Of a stretch of 64,000 nt of DNA, positions 62,887-64,000 are shown one piece after another. The position numbers and the translations under genes were made by a program. The stretch is taken from contig NC_067195.1 of the NCBI RefSeq assembly GCF_000699445.3, positions 85,198,569 to 85,262,568 on the forward strand, in the 5' to 3' direction. The notes below the pieces were generated by a model that saw only the letters and a program-made list of their open reading frames with translations, was not told the origin of the DNA and did no database searches. How positions within the stretch are numbered: position 1 is the first letter of the stretch; each line of letters opens with the position of its first letter. The stretch comes from Schistosoma haematobium. Taxonomy: Eukaryota > Platyhelminthes > Trematoda > Strigeidida > Schistosomatidae.

Positions 62887-64000
62887 TCAGTCGTCCACCC
62901 CTTCTAATAAACAAATTTTACGTATGTCTCTAATAATTATACCTTTCGACGTTCTGATCTTCGCTTGTCTCACTAGACCATCTTCTCCTGGGTCAATACT
63001 TACCACTAGGCCTTTGGGCCAGTTATTTCGCGCGTAAGTGTCTCCAATAACCAAGACTAGATCGCCAACTTGTAGATCTCGTCTTCTTTGTGTCCATTTT
63101 GTTCGCGTCTGTAAGAGTGGTAAATACTCTTTTATCCACCGACGCCAAAATGTAGTTGCCAACAGTTGTGCTTGTCGCCATTGTCGTGAATAACGCTCAC
63201 GTAGGTTTATCTCAATCTGATGAAGGTGAGGTTTTCTCAACAAAAGTAAATCATTAGGTGACAATGTCTCGAGTTGTTCTGGGTCATCGTAAACTGGGAC
63301 TAAAGGTCTATCATTAAGTATTCTTTCTACTTCGGTCAGATAAGTGGAGAGCGTCTCGTGGGTCATGGTTTGCTCACAAGATACAGCACTCAAAATTCTA
63401 CGTATGCTCCTTATTAATCTTTCCCATATCCCTCCACGATGACTTGCGTAAGGGATGTTGTAGTGCCACTCTATATTCCGACGAATCATTTCCTTAGCTA
63501 CCCTATTATCCTTAAAGTCCGGTAATAGAAGTTGTATCTCCTTCTCTAACCCAACGAAGGTGGTTCCTCTATCGCTTTATATCTTCTTCGGTATTCCCCT
63601 GCGATTTGAGAAGCGAGACAACGCCATTAGAAAGGAATCGATTGATAAGGCGCAAGCAACTTCTATATGAACTGCTCGGATGTTGAAACATGTAAATAGG
63701 CAACCGTAACACTTTCGAGATTTGCGTCCCTCTTTGATCATGATCGGGCCAAAATAATCTACTCCTGTCGTCGCGAACGGGAAGTCTGGTGTTATCCGTG
63801 TAGATGGTAAGTCTCCCATCAGTTGTGACATCGGCCTGGCTGATCTAGTGCGACAGCTTATACATTTATGTACGATCCTTTTGACTGCCACAGTCCCCTT
63901 TAAGATCCAATACTTTTTGCGCAAGGCAGATAGTGTGTGGTACACTCCCATGTGCTCCTCAGCCTGATGGTAGTAATGAATGATAAGCTCCGTTATAGGG
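62887..64000 (-). pseudogene. BEL/Pao integrase (pol C-terminus), one nonsense codon
   Basis: One reading frame on minus from the window edge to TGA at 62887-62889, interrupted only by TAA at 63577-63579. Order on minus: HHCC zinc finger (IIHYYHQAEEHMGVYH, then KCISC), DDE core with first Asp in FATTGVDYFGPI, a second Asp in SDRGTTFVG just after the stop, and Glu in GGIWERLIRSIRRIL. The C-terminal segment (RRDLQVGDLVLVIGD, NWPKGLVV) is typical of BEL/Pao integrases. The stop replaces the residue usually before SDxGT, so the copy lacks a full-length integrase. Protease, RT and RNase H lie beyond the window. Confidence 0.92.

Overview
The window looks like nuclear DNA of a blood fluke (Schistosoma; the exact species is not decided here). 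It is AT-rich. It holds a long-intron animal gene and is packed with flatworm retroposons: tRNA-derived SINEs of the Sm-alpha type carrying a hammerhead-ribozyme motif, RTE-clade LINE fragments, Penelope-like element (PLE) fragments and a BEL/Pao LTR retrotransposon.

One host gene spans almost the whole window on the + strand: an ACK/TNK2-type non-receptor tyrosine kinase. I trace 13 phase-compatible exons between 3584 and 62152 (3438 coding nt, about 6% of the span). They are the C-lobe of the kinase domain (3584-3947), an SH3 domain split over two exons (14961-15159, 16835-17043), a 27-nt micro-exon (18176-18202), a CRIB motif exon (24674-24907), and then a long Ser/Asn/Thr-rich tail (31436 to 62152). 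The N-lobe and catalytic-loop exons lie before the window. The last exon seen ends in a splice donor, so the gene continues beyond it.

The introns are layered mobile DNA. 1-3583: RTE and PLE remnants, a small secreted-type ORF of unknown identity (906-1157), MITE-like repeats. 4-14 kb: SINE fossils, a perfect 358-bp palindrome (8570-8927), a PLE interrupted by a SINE, and a 570-bp unclassified repeat present three times in the window. 18-31 kb: SR2-like RTE copies and short derivatives, plus tandem SINE sequence. 35-43 kb: a SINE cluster with nested insertions, a 1.5-kb near-perfect palindrome made from two head-to-head PLE 3' ends, and RTE reverse-transcriptase fragments. 45-60 kb: inverted SINE pairs, a decayed unrecognised coding sequence (46527-46900), and two near-identical inverted RTE copies flanking two exons. 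62243-64000: the 3' LTR and integrase of an antisense BEL/Pao element sitting just after the last exon.

Only the kinase gene has a clear host function: a Cdc42-binding tyrosine kinase. Most other open frames are retroelement debris or chance. The most interesting non-coding signals are intact hammerhead cores in several SINE copies, the recurring head-to-head arrangement of SINEs and PLEs, and a possible exon made from antisense retroelement sequence near 58.8 kb.
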